A stretch of 64,000 nt of DNA. Source: Dryas octopetala (taxonomy: Eukaryota > Streptophyta > Magnoliopsida > Rosales > Rosaceae). The notes under the pieces are model-generated. The model saw only the letters and a list, made by a program, of their open reading frames with translations. It searched no databases and was not told the origin of the DNA. A program made the translations under genes and the position numbers. Location of the stretch: NCBI GenBank assembly GCA_963921425.1, contig OY992839.1, positions 8,101,409-8,165,408 on the forward strand. The letters run 5' to 3'. The stretch's first letter is position 1; the number at the start of each line of letters is the position of its first letter. Shown here in pieces: positions 42,695-55,539 of the stretch.

Positions 42695-44956
42695 GGTCCC
42701 ACGTTTTGGCCACAAACATCATATACGCATGACTTGCATACCAAACATATAAATTCAAAATTATTAGGATCTATCAACTGATCGAGATAGCAACTACACC
42801 ACAATTATATAATATAAAATAATACTTATATGTTTACCACACAAAGTTATGCTATTTTTCGGTTATAAGCTTCATCAAAATATGTGTTACTATAAATATT
42901 TTTTAACTATACTTTATTTAATTATATTATTTATACAAAATCATTATTCTTGTAAAATAAATTGAAAGTAAATGTTAAATAATGTTGGTCACTATAAATA
43001 AACTGAAAAACGAATATGAAGGAGATGAGACGAAAAAGAATGTGGAAAGAAATTGAAAAGTGGAGAAGTAAGTGGATATGGTTTTTTATAATGGATTAGC
43101 AATATTCTGTCAAAATGTTGAAAATCATATTTTTCTTTGTTTTTTGGTCAAGAAAATCATATTTTTCTAAATAAGGTGAATGAGACTAGAAAAGGCTGAA
43201 AAGCCATAAAAAGTTGACTTTTTCTCCGACTTGACAATTCACGACTTTTGTAAAAGTCTGAGCTACATGTTGAAAATCCATATATTTATCTCTTAGGTAT
43301 TGTCGTATTGATAATGATACATGACTTAAATTTTTTTTTTTTTTAAAGGAAGACTATTTATAAGTTGACCTCTTCAAATTGAATCACATAATTGAGGCAT
43401 TGAGCAGTCAGAATCCTTTTTATCCTTGTAAATTGATGTAGTCCAATAACACTTTTATGTATGTAATTCTTTTCAAATATTTGTATGGATACTTTGACGT
43501 TGGTTCAATTGTATCAATTCGTTTTTATAGTTTCCTAATATAGTTTTCCGAGTGCATATGTTGAATTTCATCAATTTTATTTAATGAAAATAGAACATGA
43601 AGTGCATGAGTAAGGGTATTTTAAGCTTTTTAAATAGTTTACATTTATTGTCACATCTAAAATATCTTGAATTGTGCACATCAAATATTATTTTGGTTGA
43701 TCAAATATACAAAGTTAATTATGTGTCATCAAATATTATTTTGGAGACTGAAAATATAATTTAGTGTTGTTTCTAAAACTAAAAGTATGATTGTTTAAAA
43801 TACATTATCGATATAATCAATTAAGACAATCAAAGTAGCATCGACATGCGGCCATGTCTATATGTTGGAGAGATTGGGTAAGTTTAGGACTGCTTTTGGT
43901 TTAATTTTTAATGACTCGACCGAAATAATTATCAAAATTTAGTTATATATATGTTTATATAATATTATTATGTTAATAATATAATAACATAAATACTACC
44001 ATGTAGTTGGCTATGGGTTTCAACGTCTGGAATGCAAAGCATGGTAACATGTAGCAGGTACAATTTAATTTAATATGAGGTGATCGTGCGCAGTACATTT
44101 ATGTCCCTTAGAACTTGCGTCGGTGGGGGACCCACCTGTGTGTTTTGTCTGGATGTTCTCGTCGCATTAACCAAGTGGTGGAACCAATGTTGCAATTGGG
44201 ATAAGTAATAACAAACAAACAATGCATTTGTGATTTGTCCTATACCAAGTGAAAATTAACAAAACTATAGGTTATATTTATACATCTAGATTATGTCCTT
44301 ATTTTTTCCCAATTTGTTTTGTTTGATTTTTAATTTTACCCATATATTTGTTATAAAAAATATAACATAAAAGATGAAATAAATTTATAATACTATTTAG
44401 ATATGAGTGAAGTTATATAAATTATTAAATTTGAATTGCACAATTAAATTTTTATTTATTTTTGTCAAAAACACAAAAACAAAACAAACAAGTGAAGTGG
44501 GTCTAAACTAATAAAGCACTAACTATTTTTACGAGTCCACCACATAATATACTTTCTTAAACTGACTAATGAAGTGGGTCTCTCATTTATTAAATAAATG
44601 TTACAAAATATGATCGATTTGTTTAACACTCATTGGCCTCGACATTTATTAGCATCAATTAAACTTTAGAATGATCCTACACTTTGTTCTTAGCCCTATT
44701 AACACAAAGATTTAAGGATGTGCTTTACTGCTTTGTGTGCAATGCCAATACAGTGATACATTGAGAAAAAAAAGGAAAAAGAAATCATAGTTAATTTTGT
44801 AATGGCACGTCAAGCTATGGTGGGTTGGCCATGCAAGACGCAAGCATCACACAAAGGACACACCACTCGATAAGGCACCACCACCTTATCTAGATATTTG
44901 TAGCTACTAGCTAGCTACATGCCTACATGCGCTGCCACTAGAAATGGACTACATAT
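42695..44956. other. AT-rich intergenic region
   Basis: About 2.3 kb of AT-rich DNA with homopolymer runs and stop-dense frames. I see no gene, RNA gene or complete transposon. Confidence 0.5.
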
Positions 44957-45049
44957 CCTTCATTGTATTCAATATTAATGTTCATGTCCTTCATTGTATT
45001 CAACACTAATGTTCATGTCCTTCATTGTATTCAACACTAATGTTCATTC
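44957..45049. repeat. 31-bp tandem repeat, three units
   Basis: Units start at 44,957, 44,988 and 45,019, each beginning CCTTCATTGTATTCAA. The second and third differ only at the end. Confidence 0.9.
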
Positions 45050-45821
45050 TTACAATCTTACTTGAAAACTACTTGATAATTAATCTCAGGTGGGCCAGTT
45101 AACCTCATGGTCAATCATGGATAATGCCACTTGCTTAAGTTTTTCTAAGTGACAGCTGCAACTACCAACAATATAAAACCACTTGTTTCAGATTCAATTA
45201 TTTACGCTAAATTAGTGCTCTCTTATTAAACATCGAATTATCAATCAAAATTATTGATCAGTCGAAATCATATCAAAATTTGTTATCTCGATTGACAATA
45301 TAATTACGTAAAATTGTCTAATAAGAAAATATTAGGGTTATTTGCAAATAAATTAATAAAATTTTTAAATTATAAATTCTTTAATGCACTTTTTTTATAA
45401 TTTTATTTTAGTCATTATTGACAAAAATGAAAAATAATATAAATTACCATAGATCAATAAACATACACTATCATGTAGATTTAGATTTATATTATGTTTA
45501 TGTTTGACTGTTACGCAGCAAAACTGCTTAAGATTTAGTTTAGAAACCCAAAACCTGAGATCTAAACTCTAAGCCATAAATTCTAGAACTCTTATTCTAA
45601 ACCCTAACCCCTATTTATAAACTCTAAACCAAATAAACGGCAACATCCGTACGTTAAAAAACGAAATGGGAAATTGGTAGTTTTCAATGTACCAAAATAT
45701 ATGACATCAGCAAATGAATTGGACCTATTGGCTAAATTGAGGTAAAGTTTCAAAATCCATTAATGTGTTTTATTAATTTAAATATAATTTGCTAAAAACA
45801 TTATTCTACTTGATTTTTAAT
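45050..45821. other. AT-rich intergenic region
   Basis: No gene seen. CTAAACC / CCTAAACC-like words near 45,540-45,630 resemble degenerate telomere-type motifs but do not form an array. Confidence 0.4.
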
Positions 45822-47662
45822 GAGTGATGCTATTTGCACACCTTTAAAAAAAAAAAACCAAAGTGAAAAGACCTCTTTCCCTTTCTCATCCAAAGTCCAA
45901 CTTCATTTATCTCTTTGCACACCCCCATCAACAGACCAAAAAAAAAAAAAAAAAACACAAACACAACCCCTCCCCTCCCTTCCCTCACCTCAACCACCTC
46001 CCTCCCTTCACCCGACCACCTCTCTCTCTCCCTCCCCATTCACTCCATTCATTATTCTATCTCTCAAAACCAAACCAAAGTTGGTCTTTTTTTCTCTCTT
46101 TAAGAACCATGCATGTTCTCACAGAGACCTCAACAACAGTGGCAGAGCACATCAAATGGAGAAGACCCAGAAGCTAGTTTAGTCAGGCCATTGCAGAAAC
46201 AGATCCAAACCCAGCCCCTTCCATTATCCAATCTACTCGTTGCAAATCCACCATTTCATTTCTCTTACTCTTTAGCTTCACTAGCACCAATGAAACCTTA
46301 CCCACAAGCCTTAACATCAAGAAAAAAACCAACTTTCCCACATCAACATTCAGAGGCTTGGCCCCACACCAAAGTTCACTCTGATATTTACTGCCACCCC
46401 TCCTTATTCCTCCAACGACCACCCTCTCATTCTCTCACTCTCTATTCCTCCGACGACCACATTCTTCTTTAACGGCTTTATGTTAGGTTTTAACTCTAAA
46501 ATTTTAGGCTTCACCCAAAATCTCAGAGTTAAAACCTAACATGCAGTATCTACAAAGCCCACTCTACACCCTAAGAGGGGAAATACCCTTCAAATCGGGA
46601 AATGACTTTATTATGAATTAAAAAGATTTTCTTATGAATTAAAAGGACTTTATTATGAATTAAAAGAATTTTCTTATAAATTTTAAAACACCCCCGTCTC
46701 CTTCTAAAAACTATTTTTCTAAAGGACTTAAATCTAATTATCTCTTATTTTAATGATGCAAACCCAACCTAATTAACAAGTTTTGGTGAAAAAAAAACAA
46801 GTTTACAAGTTAATTCAATGAATTTAACAAAAAAATCTCACACATTGAACTTTGTTTAACCTGTTTACCTGCATAGTGCTTAAAATTTAAAAGTAAAAAA
46901 CAAATACAATTATACAACTAGTGACTACAACTACAAGTTAAACAAAATACAAGTTAATGAACATAAAAATGTGTATAAAAAGTATATAAAAATGGTATAT
47001 ATATGTATAAAAATGGTATAAAATATAAAAATATTTATTTATTTATTTATTTATTTATGCGGTGTGGTTTGGTTTGGTTTGGTTAAATGAAGTGTGGAAC
47101 CGGTGTAGTTCGGCTTTCTTTGCGGTGTTGACTTTTTTTGGTCAACACGATTTTTTGCAGTGTTTTACCTGTGCGGTTCAGCCGGTTTTGGCAGTGCACG
47201 GTTAAAATGCTCACCCCTACTCTCTCTCTCTCTCTAATCCCCTTTCATCTCTCCGGTGTCTCTCTTTGCAGCTGGTTTGGCAGTAAATATTGCCGAGCAT
47301 CACTCTTCTTCTTCGACGCTGCCAAAAATCATGAACTCGCTGGAAAAGATGGTGGCTGGTTCGACAATAAAAAATTGCAGGTGGTGTCGCCGGAGCTGGA
47401 CATAGAGGGAAAGGAGAGAGAGAGAGAGAGAGAGAGGGGTGGTCAGGTGAAGGGAGGGAGGTGGTTGGGTTGAGGGAGGGGAGGGGCTGTGTGTGTGTGT
47501 TTTATTTTTGTCTATTAATGGGGGTGTGCAAAGAGAGAAATTGAGTTAGACTTTGGGTGAGGGAGGGAGAGAGAGATCTTTTCACTTTGGTTTTTTTTTA
47601 AGAGGAGTGTGCTACAAGAAAAAAAAAAAAAAAAGTGTGCAAATATCAGCACTCTTAATTGA
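45822..47662. mobile_element. Long-inverted-repeat DNA transposon, non-autonomous
   Basis: Two inverted arms of about 210-250 bp (45,822-46,035 and about 47,405-47,662) share, in order: TTTGCACAC, an A-run, ACCAAAGTGAAAAGA, TCTCTTTGCACACCCCCAT, and a CT-rich block. They enclose about 1.4 kb without a transposase. TTAAT flanks both ends and may be the target duplication. Long arms suggest a Mutator-like or foldback element. A TTTGG/TGCTCACCCCTA-type fragment near 47,060-47,220 looks like a nested piece of another hAT element. Confidence 0.6.
46485..46590 (+). repeat. Dispersed repeat fragment
   Basis: Contains AAAACCTAACATGCAGTATCTACAAAG and CACCCTAAG-like words. A related copy occurs reversed at about 18,140-18,260 inside the U2 hAT-like element. 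It also forms a local inverted repeat around GTTAGGTTTTAACTCTAAAA / CTCAGAGTTAAAACCTAAC. Family unknown. Confidence 0.5.
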
Positions 47663-49470
47663 GGCATTAGATTATGACTTATGTCATACCAATCGTTCGG
47701 CTGCAATAGAATCTGGCAACTATCCACAAATAAAGTGTGTATGTTACCGGCCCAAGGAAGAGGCACACATGCGTCTTAGCCGCCACTGCTTGTAATGGCC
47801 AACCTCTAAAGTCTAACCCAGGCCCAGTTCATACTTAAACTGGGTCTGGCCTGTTTATAGGCCCAAAACGAGAGAGAAGTACGAGGATGGGTGGCAAGAC
47901 GACCAACAAGAAAACTAGAATTTCCTCTTCATTTCTATTTAATTTTGACTAGCCTTTTGAGGAAAATATGGAACTATCAACTTATATGAGTTGCATGTAG
48001 AGAGGTACGTGTAACACAGATTGGGCTAACATGAACATAAGTTGAACCTAACACAATTTAAATGGTTACGAAATGAAGCTTCTAGCATCAAGCATGGCAC
48101 GAGCACATGCATTTTGCTGGACCGATATATTTGAATATGACCCATCAACCACGATACAAGCATAGACACATGTACGAAATGGATCATCCCAAGTACAAGC
48201 ATGAAATATATGGACGTCTTGTACTAAGCACGACTCATTTCAAAAAAGATAAAATCAATTATTATAAACCTTATTAGTTACAACATCAATAACTATGATT
48301 AGCCTTATAATAAATTAATTAATTGTAACTAAATAAAAAATACAGGGTCTCCAAGCCCCTAATTGAGTTATAATATGAACCCGATACGAGACATACATGA
48401 CTCATTTTACAACATAATTCCACCTGTCCTTAATTCCTTAAAGCTATTTGGTGTGGTCGTTGATGGTAACTAAACTAATTATATGAAAAAAAATTTGAAC
48501 AAAAAGAAAAGATTATTGATCACATAATTTAAGTAGATTAGTCTTTTTATTTAGAGAGAAAAATACTACGAGATTAATAGCTAGTTGGTAAAGCAGATTA
48601 GTTAGTGGAGAGAATCCTAATAAATAGGAGCAGCTAGCATGATCTAGTTTGGTATAAATCAGACTTAGGAAGTTAGTTTAGTTAGTGTTAATGTCAAAAA
48701 ACTCTATATATTTGGGTTCTGCAGCTGAAGGCTGAAACCTGAGATTCCTCTTTCAGTCTTTCCACTCAAAGTCCCAAAGATTGACTGGCTAAAGAGGATC
48801 GTCCACAAGAGCCGTCCTGGCTAGCTGCTGGACAGGAACCAAAAAGAAAAGTCCATAAAAAGCAAGCAGTACATGTGTACATGTTGCCCACACAAGAAGG
48901 GTACGTCCTACAAATCTAGGGAGGCCTGTCACCTTTTGGCCTTTGCCAGAGAGTATAGATATATGCATTATTGGCCAATATGATGGTGTGGTGGTGGAGG
49001 AGTAATGGTCGCTCTGCCTGGCTGGGACAAAAACTGCTCACATCACATGAAATTTTCATGTACCAACAGTACTCAAGCATCAACCTTACAGGCCACGTGA
49101 TAAGCCTGTCCTATACATTGGAAAACAGGCCTATTCTGAGGTAGAGTGCTTGGTAATGCAAAATTTTATAGCATAGAGCACATGACACTGGTTTGTCGGC
49201 GTTTATATTATAATTTAGCTCTGAAATTTTGAGAGTTAACGCCTCTATCAATCCCATTTTATACTCTAGAAGGGAATTAGGTGATTAAACCCATCGAAAA
49301 ATGCCCTCAAAATCAGGCAGATGAAGCAGTGTCAAGCAGTGCTCGCCTGTTATAAAAAAACTTTACCGAACACTCGACGGTATATTCATATGTTTCGTTG
49401 GTACATAACTGATCAAATCAGCATTGGAAAATTATATACATATACAGACATTGTGTGATATATAAGCATA
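47663..49470. other. Intergenic region, possible non-coding transcript
   Basis: No protein-coding signal. A TATA-like CTCTATATATTTGG at about 48,705-48,718 is followed by GC-richer, less AT-biased DNA to about 49,150 that includes a CACGTG G-box (about 49,095). This could be an unannotated transcript, but I see no conserved hairpin or tRNA. Confidence 0.3.
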
Positions 49471-49478
49471 GTTTTAAT

Positions 49479-50135
49479 TAGGGGTGGGCATTAAGACCGA
49501 AAATACCGAAACCATACCGTTCCGTGCCATTCCGTATCGTTTGGTCCCATCCCGTTTTTTTTTTTTTTTTTTTTTTTTCCAATCCCGTACCGTACCGATC
49601 TTAAACGGGATGAGATCGGTCCTGAAGGTTCAATACCGAGATGGTCTCATCCCGTACCGATTAATTAAAATTTAATTAAAAATTTAATTATTTAATTTAA
49701 TAGGCCCAAATATCACTAAGCCCAATTCATTTTTTAACTTGGATTTAGAAGATGAACTTTATCTTGAAGAACTTAAATTTTATGAAAGTGTTGAAGCATG
49801 TAATGTTTTGTTTATTATTTTAAACTTTACTTGGTTTGCTTTGTAAGTTTGTATTTGTTTTGTAAGTTTCATGGACTAAGTTTACAAGGTCATTTAAAAG
49901 GTCATTTGTTTACATGTTATTATTTAAGGATGAATTTTGAATAATTGAATTTTTATTCTTTTTTAGTCTGAGATCGGGATGGTACCGAACCCGTACCGAA
50001 CCAGTTTGGTACGGGACGAGATGGTATCATAATCCCAAAACCCCCATCCCGTCCCGTACCGATCCCGAACTCAAATCATGAGATGGGAACGAGATGAGGT
50101 AAGTCCCGTCCCCCCCCATCTCGTGCCCACCCCTA
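49479..50135. mobile_element. hAT non-autonomous element with perfect target duplication
   Basis: 657 bp with inverted ends TAGGGGTGGGCA and TGCCCACCCCTA, flanked by a perfect 8-bp repeat GTTTTAAT (49,471-49,478; 50,136-50,143). Subterminal regions are full of short CCGTACCG / CGGTACGGGA-type repeats, as in plant Ac-like hAT elements. No transposase. Confidence 0.88.
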
Positions 50136-50143
50136 GTTTTAAT

Positions 50144-51232
50144 ATATAAACATTAACGACTTTGTTTTATTATTATTACTTTAGTTTCCATTTAAGGAAA
50201 TAGTGGGGACTGGCCACATATTATATTATATCATATATGCATGCAACACAGGAATACTGAAATGTGTTAGTGATTCCTTATCACATACCTCTGCAGCTGG
50301 CCAGCTGTGTTGTTCAGTGTTTATAAAGAAAAAATCAACTTCATTGAGATTGAGGGACCGACTACTACCGACATCACATCAGCATATATAAAATGCGTAC
50401 AGATTAAACGATCTACAAAATTATACAATAAGATAGAAAAAGGTGGAATTGTTAATCTAACGGTCCACATGTATTCTTATACTATGCAGTGCCCGCACTG
50501 AGAATTGAGAAGCCTATACTGCTATATGGCCTTCTAGACGAAGATTTGTAGTTGTGTTACTAATTGTGTATTAATATTTCAAATGTGACATGTAAAAAGA
50601 AAATCATGTAATTCATTACATTGAGATGTATTTTCTTTTGTGATTAACAAAGGAATGTCTAAAATTTAATTCACAACTTATTATGAGATCACAAGAAGGA
50701 ATCCAAAGAAAAACGGATAGATTAATTAAATATAATATAGTAGACAATAATGAGAAATGCAAATATAGAATGAACCCAACAAACTTCAAACCATTTTTAA
50801 AACCATCCACAGTCGACCATATATATACATATTCAACAGTAACACCAGTGATACACACAATACCAGAAGCAAAATTTGATGGATAAAATTTAAAAAATTT
50901 TTTATTTTTGTGTGCCATAGCAATATTGTTCCCATTATGTCACATTGATAACCATGGTGACAAAAGTTTCAAAAGTTTCAAATTTATATTTATGACAAAA
51001 TTAAAAATCCCACCAATTTCATATTAATAATCGCAACATGTTCATGAGTCATGAATCATGATGGCATATAATATCCCATTAATTAGCATTTCAAATATGA
51101 TCCCACCAAACTAAGATTTCTGAAAAAATAAGAAAAACGAAATGAGCCCAAAAAGCTTACAATTAAGCAAGAAATTAAAAGCTACAAAAATCAAATTTCT
51201 AAGTACCAAATTAAAAACATGAACCATCCAAG
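50144..51232. other. AT-rich intergenic region
   Basis: No gene or transposon recognised. Ends in the probable 3' UTR of the next gene. Confidence 0.45.
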
Positions 51233-51628
51233 CTAAGACTCACTACTTGTTGCATGTGAACTGTGCTGCTGCGACTGTTGTTGTTGTTGTTGTTCCTCTT
51301 CCTTTATTTCTTGTGGGGTCGACTCCGCATTCTCGGCCGCCGCCTCATCTTCAGCTGAGACAGCGGCAGGCGGCGGCCGCGGAGGACGAGGGTCGAGTCT
51401 GCCGTCGAGGCAGGACGAGCATTTGGTCTCGACCCATCCTTCGAAGTCGTACTGCCCATGACCCATGATCCGACGACCCGAGCAGAGCCTCCCAATCATG
51501 CCCGCTATGACTCCGAGGATGGTGATCACCGCTAGCACTGCAATCACGGGTCCCACCGACCCGTGACCCGAATGGGTCGTGTAGGCTTGCTGGGTCACAG
51601 CCATGGGTGGTGCCTGCTGCTGCTCCAT
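51233..51628 (-). CDS. Small single-pass membrane protein, unknown function
   Basis: A single-exon frame of 131 residues from the ATG at 51,628. Upstream in-frame extension starts only at a TTG and is rejected. After a short Gln/Pro/Ser N-terminus there is one strong hydrophobic helix (about 26-48, GPVIAVLAVITILGVIAGMIG). A Cys/Arg-containing segment with MGHGQYDFEGWVETKCSSCLD follows, then a Pro-rich and Glu/Gln-rich tail with a run of glutamines. The FEGWVE...CSSC block looks conserved-family-like, and the Cys pair could bind metal or be lipidated. I do not recognise the family by name. The gene has higher GC than its surroundings, consistent with a real coding exon. Confidence 0.7.
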   Translation of the reverse strand: MEQQQAPPMAVTQQAYTTHSGHGSVGPVIAVLAVITILGVIAGMIGRLCSGRRIMGHGQYDFEGWVETKCSSCLDGRLDPRPPRPPPAAVSAEDEAAAENAESTPQEIKEEEQQQQQQSQQHSSHATSSES

Positions 51629-53084
51629 ATGTAGTAACAAGCCACAGATTGATAAAAATGAACTTTCTCTCAGGCTCAAAGCCAAAAGCTACAAGCTACC
51701 TAGTTTTTTTTTTTTTTTTTTTTTGGGTTTCTGTTTGATGAGTTTTGCAGTGAATCAATGCGATTGATTCTGTGGAGAGGTGAAAAAAGGAAGATGTGGG
51801 AAAGCGACGGAGGGAGAGGTGGGGAATCTGGGGATGTTTAGGGGGGCAAAACCCAAGAAAAGCGCTTTTTCAAATTGGAGGGAGACTGAGAGAGAGCTTT
51901 TTTCTCAATCTCCGGGACTTGTTTTTTTTTTTTTTTTTTTTTTTTCCCCCCTCTGGTATTGTAAGAAAATGACTATGGAAAGTGGAAACCACTTTTTTCT
52001 GCATATGCTTTTCAATAAGTCACTTGGATGGTGATGTACAAAACAGCAAAGGTCCTGTGCTTTTCTTCTAAAACCTTGGATAGAAGAAAAAACATTTCTT
52101 TTATCAAGAGTATATATATTTATTGTGTCTAGTTTTCTTATAAGATATTTAATTATATAGATATAATAGATATATACATTTGTTAAATGAAAAGTGCAAA
52201 ATAATTTTATTATGAGTGATTTTATTTAAATCCAAAAAATGTATTCATTTTAATAGTTCGGCTCACTTAACGAATTTTACATGATGGATAATTCATTTGA
52301 AGGGTTTGATTTACTTAAATATATAAATTATTAATTTCACAATCTATTAAAGTAAATCAAATCTTTGAATGAATTATTCTCATTTTAAGCCCCATAAATG
52401 AGTCAGAGTGTTCATTTAGTTACCACTTCTTTTTAATCTAATTTTATTCTGAACTAGGTCCAAGCTGCTTAGCATGATAAGGAAAATCAGATTAATATGC
52501 TTTTTTGATAGTCCAAAAGTTAATCTAACATTACCTCATTTTATGCAAAAAAGAAAAGTTAACAACTATGTCAAAAATTTGAGCCAATAAGACCACACAT
52601 CTCTTTTATCTTCTTTGTCTTTTCCACCTCCCCCAATTATAAAATAAAAAGCAAGGCCTAAAGTTCTTAGTGATGGAAAATTTATGCATTAGAATTGGGC
52701 ACATTAAAGAATTATAGAAACGGAAGCTTGATTGCCCATGGATGATAATGTAAACGATTGGGGTTCAAAAAGTTTTTGGTCCTTAATCAGTGAATTTTGT
52801 TTCCATAAGTGCTTATACATGCGTGCATATACGACTCTTACCATTGATTTATGTTGGATCATATCACAATAGTATTTATCTTAATCAATAATCAATGTCG
52901 ATGTAGCCAACAAGTACCTGTGGACAATTCATGGTGATCATATAGCCAACTAGCTTTGCCTTAAGTAATCTATCAGAAATTTAAGTGAGATTAGGGTTCT
53001 AATCAAAATTATTAATGAAGTCTAACAATCTTACTAAAACCCAACATATAGTACAAATTTGGAGTTTAATTAAATTATAGACAC
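51629..53084. other. Promoter side and spacer of the membrane-protein gene
   Basis: The first 350 bp contains long T runs and a GA-rich leader-like tract; the rest is AT-rich with no gene seen. Confidence 0.4.
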
Positions 53085-53762
53085 CTAGTGCCCGTTTGGG
53101 GTTGCGGTTTTGTATAAACAGCAGTTTTCAATTTAAGTTTTGGGCGTAAAGGTGTTTTGGTAAATAAAATTGCTTTTTCTTATAAAATATGGGATCAGTG
53201 ACAGTAGTTTTGGGAAGCAGCTCCAAGGTTGCTTTTAAAAGTTGTCGACAGAATAAGCATGTGGAAGCTGCTGGGAGCATTAATGAATATTATTGGAATA
53301 CCTATATTACTCTAAAATATTTTAGCATATAACCTCCATTACCCTTCTCTTCTACCCCATTAGACCTCTGCAACTCCTCCAAATCCTAGATGATCATTTT
53401 CGTTGGAGAAGACTCACCTGGCTTATCTAGAACATCTCCATTGAAATGAAATGAAGCCCACCTCAACATCGTTTAAGTAGAAGAAATTAAAAAGGCAAAG
53501 CAAAAAAGGGAGAAAAAAGTATGCAATTTGATAAGGAAATAGGTAAAACTGAGCACGGTCTCCCTCCTCCCCTCCATTTTATTCATTTTGGTCATTATAC
53601 ATAGCCACAACACTTCTACATCAAAATTTATCAAACACTCTAAGTTATTTTTAACACTCACAACACTTTAAAAAAAACAATTTTCCAAACACTCAGCTAT
53701 TTTAGCTCACATCTTTTTCTCACCACATAGCATAATCAGTTTTTTCTCTCAAACAAGCCTTA
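53085..53762. mobile_element. Possible Harbinger- or hAT-like MITE
   Basis: Starts CTAGTGCCCGTTTGG and ends, inverted, TAAGGCTTGTTTGAG. These related but imperfect ends are spaced 0.68 kb apart and are typical of plant 'GCCCGTTTGG' MITEs. The target site (CTA or TTA) is not identical on both sides, so the borders are tentative. Confidence 0.35.
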
Positions 53763-54593
53763 GAAGGCTGAGCCAAAGCCCAAAAAGGTGAAGTCCATAT
53801 ATATGAAAAAATTTCATGTAAGAAGTGCATATATATATATATATATATGCTCATTGTGTTTGTCTTTCATCATGTTCTATTAGACAGAAAACATTAGGCC
53901 ATATGGTCAAAGGCTCAGAGATCGATCAGCATAGTGAATCTAGTTTGAAAGCATAGAACATGATCTCTAAGTCATGATGGTGATGGTGATGGTGATGATT
54001 ATGATAGTTCATGATATACAATAGTTTTTGACAGATCCAAAGAAATAAAAGTGGGTTTTGAGAGAGACAAGGACAAGGATCACAATGTGGTCGTACAAAG
54101 GGTCACAACTTACCTCAGGCATCTACCAGCTTTTCTTTATATTCCTTTTTGAATCCAAGCGCTCCTTGTCGGCTTTCTTTTTCCAAACTACATTGATTTA
54201 GTTTAGACCTAACTCGATCTTTTTTCTCTCTCTAACAGTTTATCCATTTTGAATGAGTAATGTTTTTGTGAGCGGTAGACTAGATAGATTTTCTGTAACT
54301 GATGACATCAAGCTTAGATCACACTAGGCTCACTGTTATTTCTCAATAGTTGGTGACAACTATCCAATGAAAAAAACTATCATCATCCAGCGCGTAAATG
54401 ACTGACAACCATTAATTTTTACTTATCAATAATTCAAAATTGCATATACCATTGGATAATCGACTCTCTGGCTTTTCTCGAAGTCCAAGAAACCAATTCA
54501 TCATCAGTTCTATGCCTTCATGAGACAATATAGTGCTATATTGTTAATGTCAAATTATCAATTGAAGGATTAATTATGTAAATTATTATTTAA
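53763..54593. other. Intergenic region
   Basis: AT-rich, with a (TA)n tract at about 53,830 and a GATGGT microsatellite at about 53,975. No gene seen. Confidence 0.45.
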
Positions 54594-54601
54594 ATACGGA
54601 T

Positions 54602-55370
54602 AAGTGTTTTTAGATGCAAAAACATGATGCGAGGTGTTTTAATCGTAGAAGACAAAACGGAAGCCTCGACACATTAAGGCACAAGCTTTTCGAAACATAC
54701 CTTTTATAATAAAAAATTATAAATATATATATAAACAAATATAAATAGATAAATAGAAATTTGCGAGCATTCGCACCTGATCGAGCATGTAAGTAAATGT
54801 ATATATAACAAATCTAATTCTAAAAAGACTGAAAAACAAGTAACTACACATTAATCAAACACAAGACCAAGAAGAGATGCAATGCCCTTACCCAATGGAC
54901 CACCAAACACTTGTCAGTTACTGTCCAAAAGACTTTATTTATACATATAGTAGTTGATAATTTAAGATATTAGGTTACTTGACCTCAACTTATTAAAACT
55001 TCAAAAGTTTTATTTTCTTCTTTATGCGGATATTTCCGCCGCCACAAAGCTCTCTCTCCCCTCTCTATTTCTTCTATCTCATCTATCTCTCTCTCTCCTC
55101 TCTATATTTATTCTCTATCTCTGTCTCCTCTACCTTCACCGCCACCTCTACCTTCGACTGCCTCTGCCCAAAACGACATCTTTTTGGGATTGAGAAAGTT
55201 TTTAAGAAAAAACATTTCGCAGTCGCCTTAACGCTTTTCACGCTATTCCTTTGCGAGGCGTATGCCTCAGCCCAAAGGCGCTTGCCTTTAAGGCATTTCC
55301 TCGAAACCTAGATGCCGTGTGTGATGGGCTGCCGCCTCAGCGCACTCGAGGCGAGTATTTAAAAACACTG
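54602..55370. mobile_element. hAT-like non-autonomous element with perfect target duplication
   Basis: 769 bp; ends AAGTGTTTTTAGAT and, inverted, CAGTGTTTTTAAAT. A perfect 8-bp repeat ATACGGAT lies on both sides (54,594-54,601; 55,371-55,378). The right part has AGGCG-type words (GAGGCGTATGCCTCAG) common in one plant hAT MITE group. The open frame at 55,024 lies inside and is not a gene. Confidence 0.82.
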
Positions 55371-55539
55371 ATACGGATTCTATAGTTACAATCTCACAAC
55401 ATAACATTTAAATATCTAGTAAGAGAATATAATCCTTCATCATCAAATCAACATCATCCATAATTGGAATTTCTATATATTGCTATCGATATCATAAGTT
55501 CTCCTTGCAAATTCCAACACAGAGAACAGTAAATGCTCA

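Noticed and set aside
45820-46472. Overlapping open frames in three phases
   Set aside because: Low-complexity CT-rich inverted arm of a transposon.
48626-48650. Sequence resembling miR167 (17 of 21 positions agree by eye with the Arabidopsis mature form)
   Set aside because: No partner arm able to form a precursor hairpin was found within about 200 bp; probably chance.
50616-50918. Opposed open frames of 100 and 67 codons
   Set aside because: AT-rich, no domain, no splice or codon support.
55024-55311. Open frame of 95 codons
   Set aside because: Lies within a hAT-like element and starts in a CT microsatellite; no protein signature.
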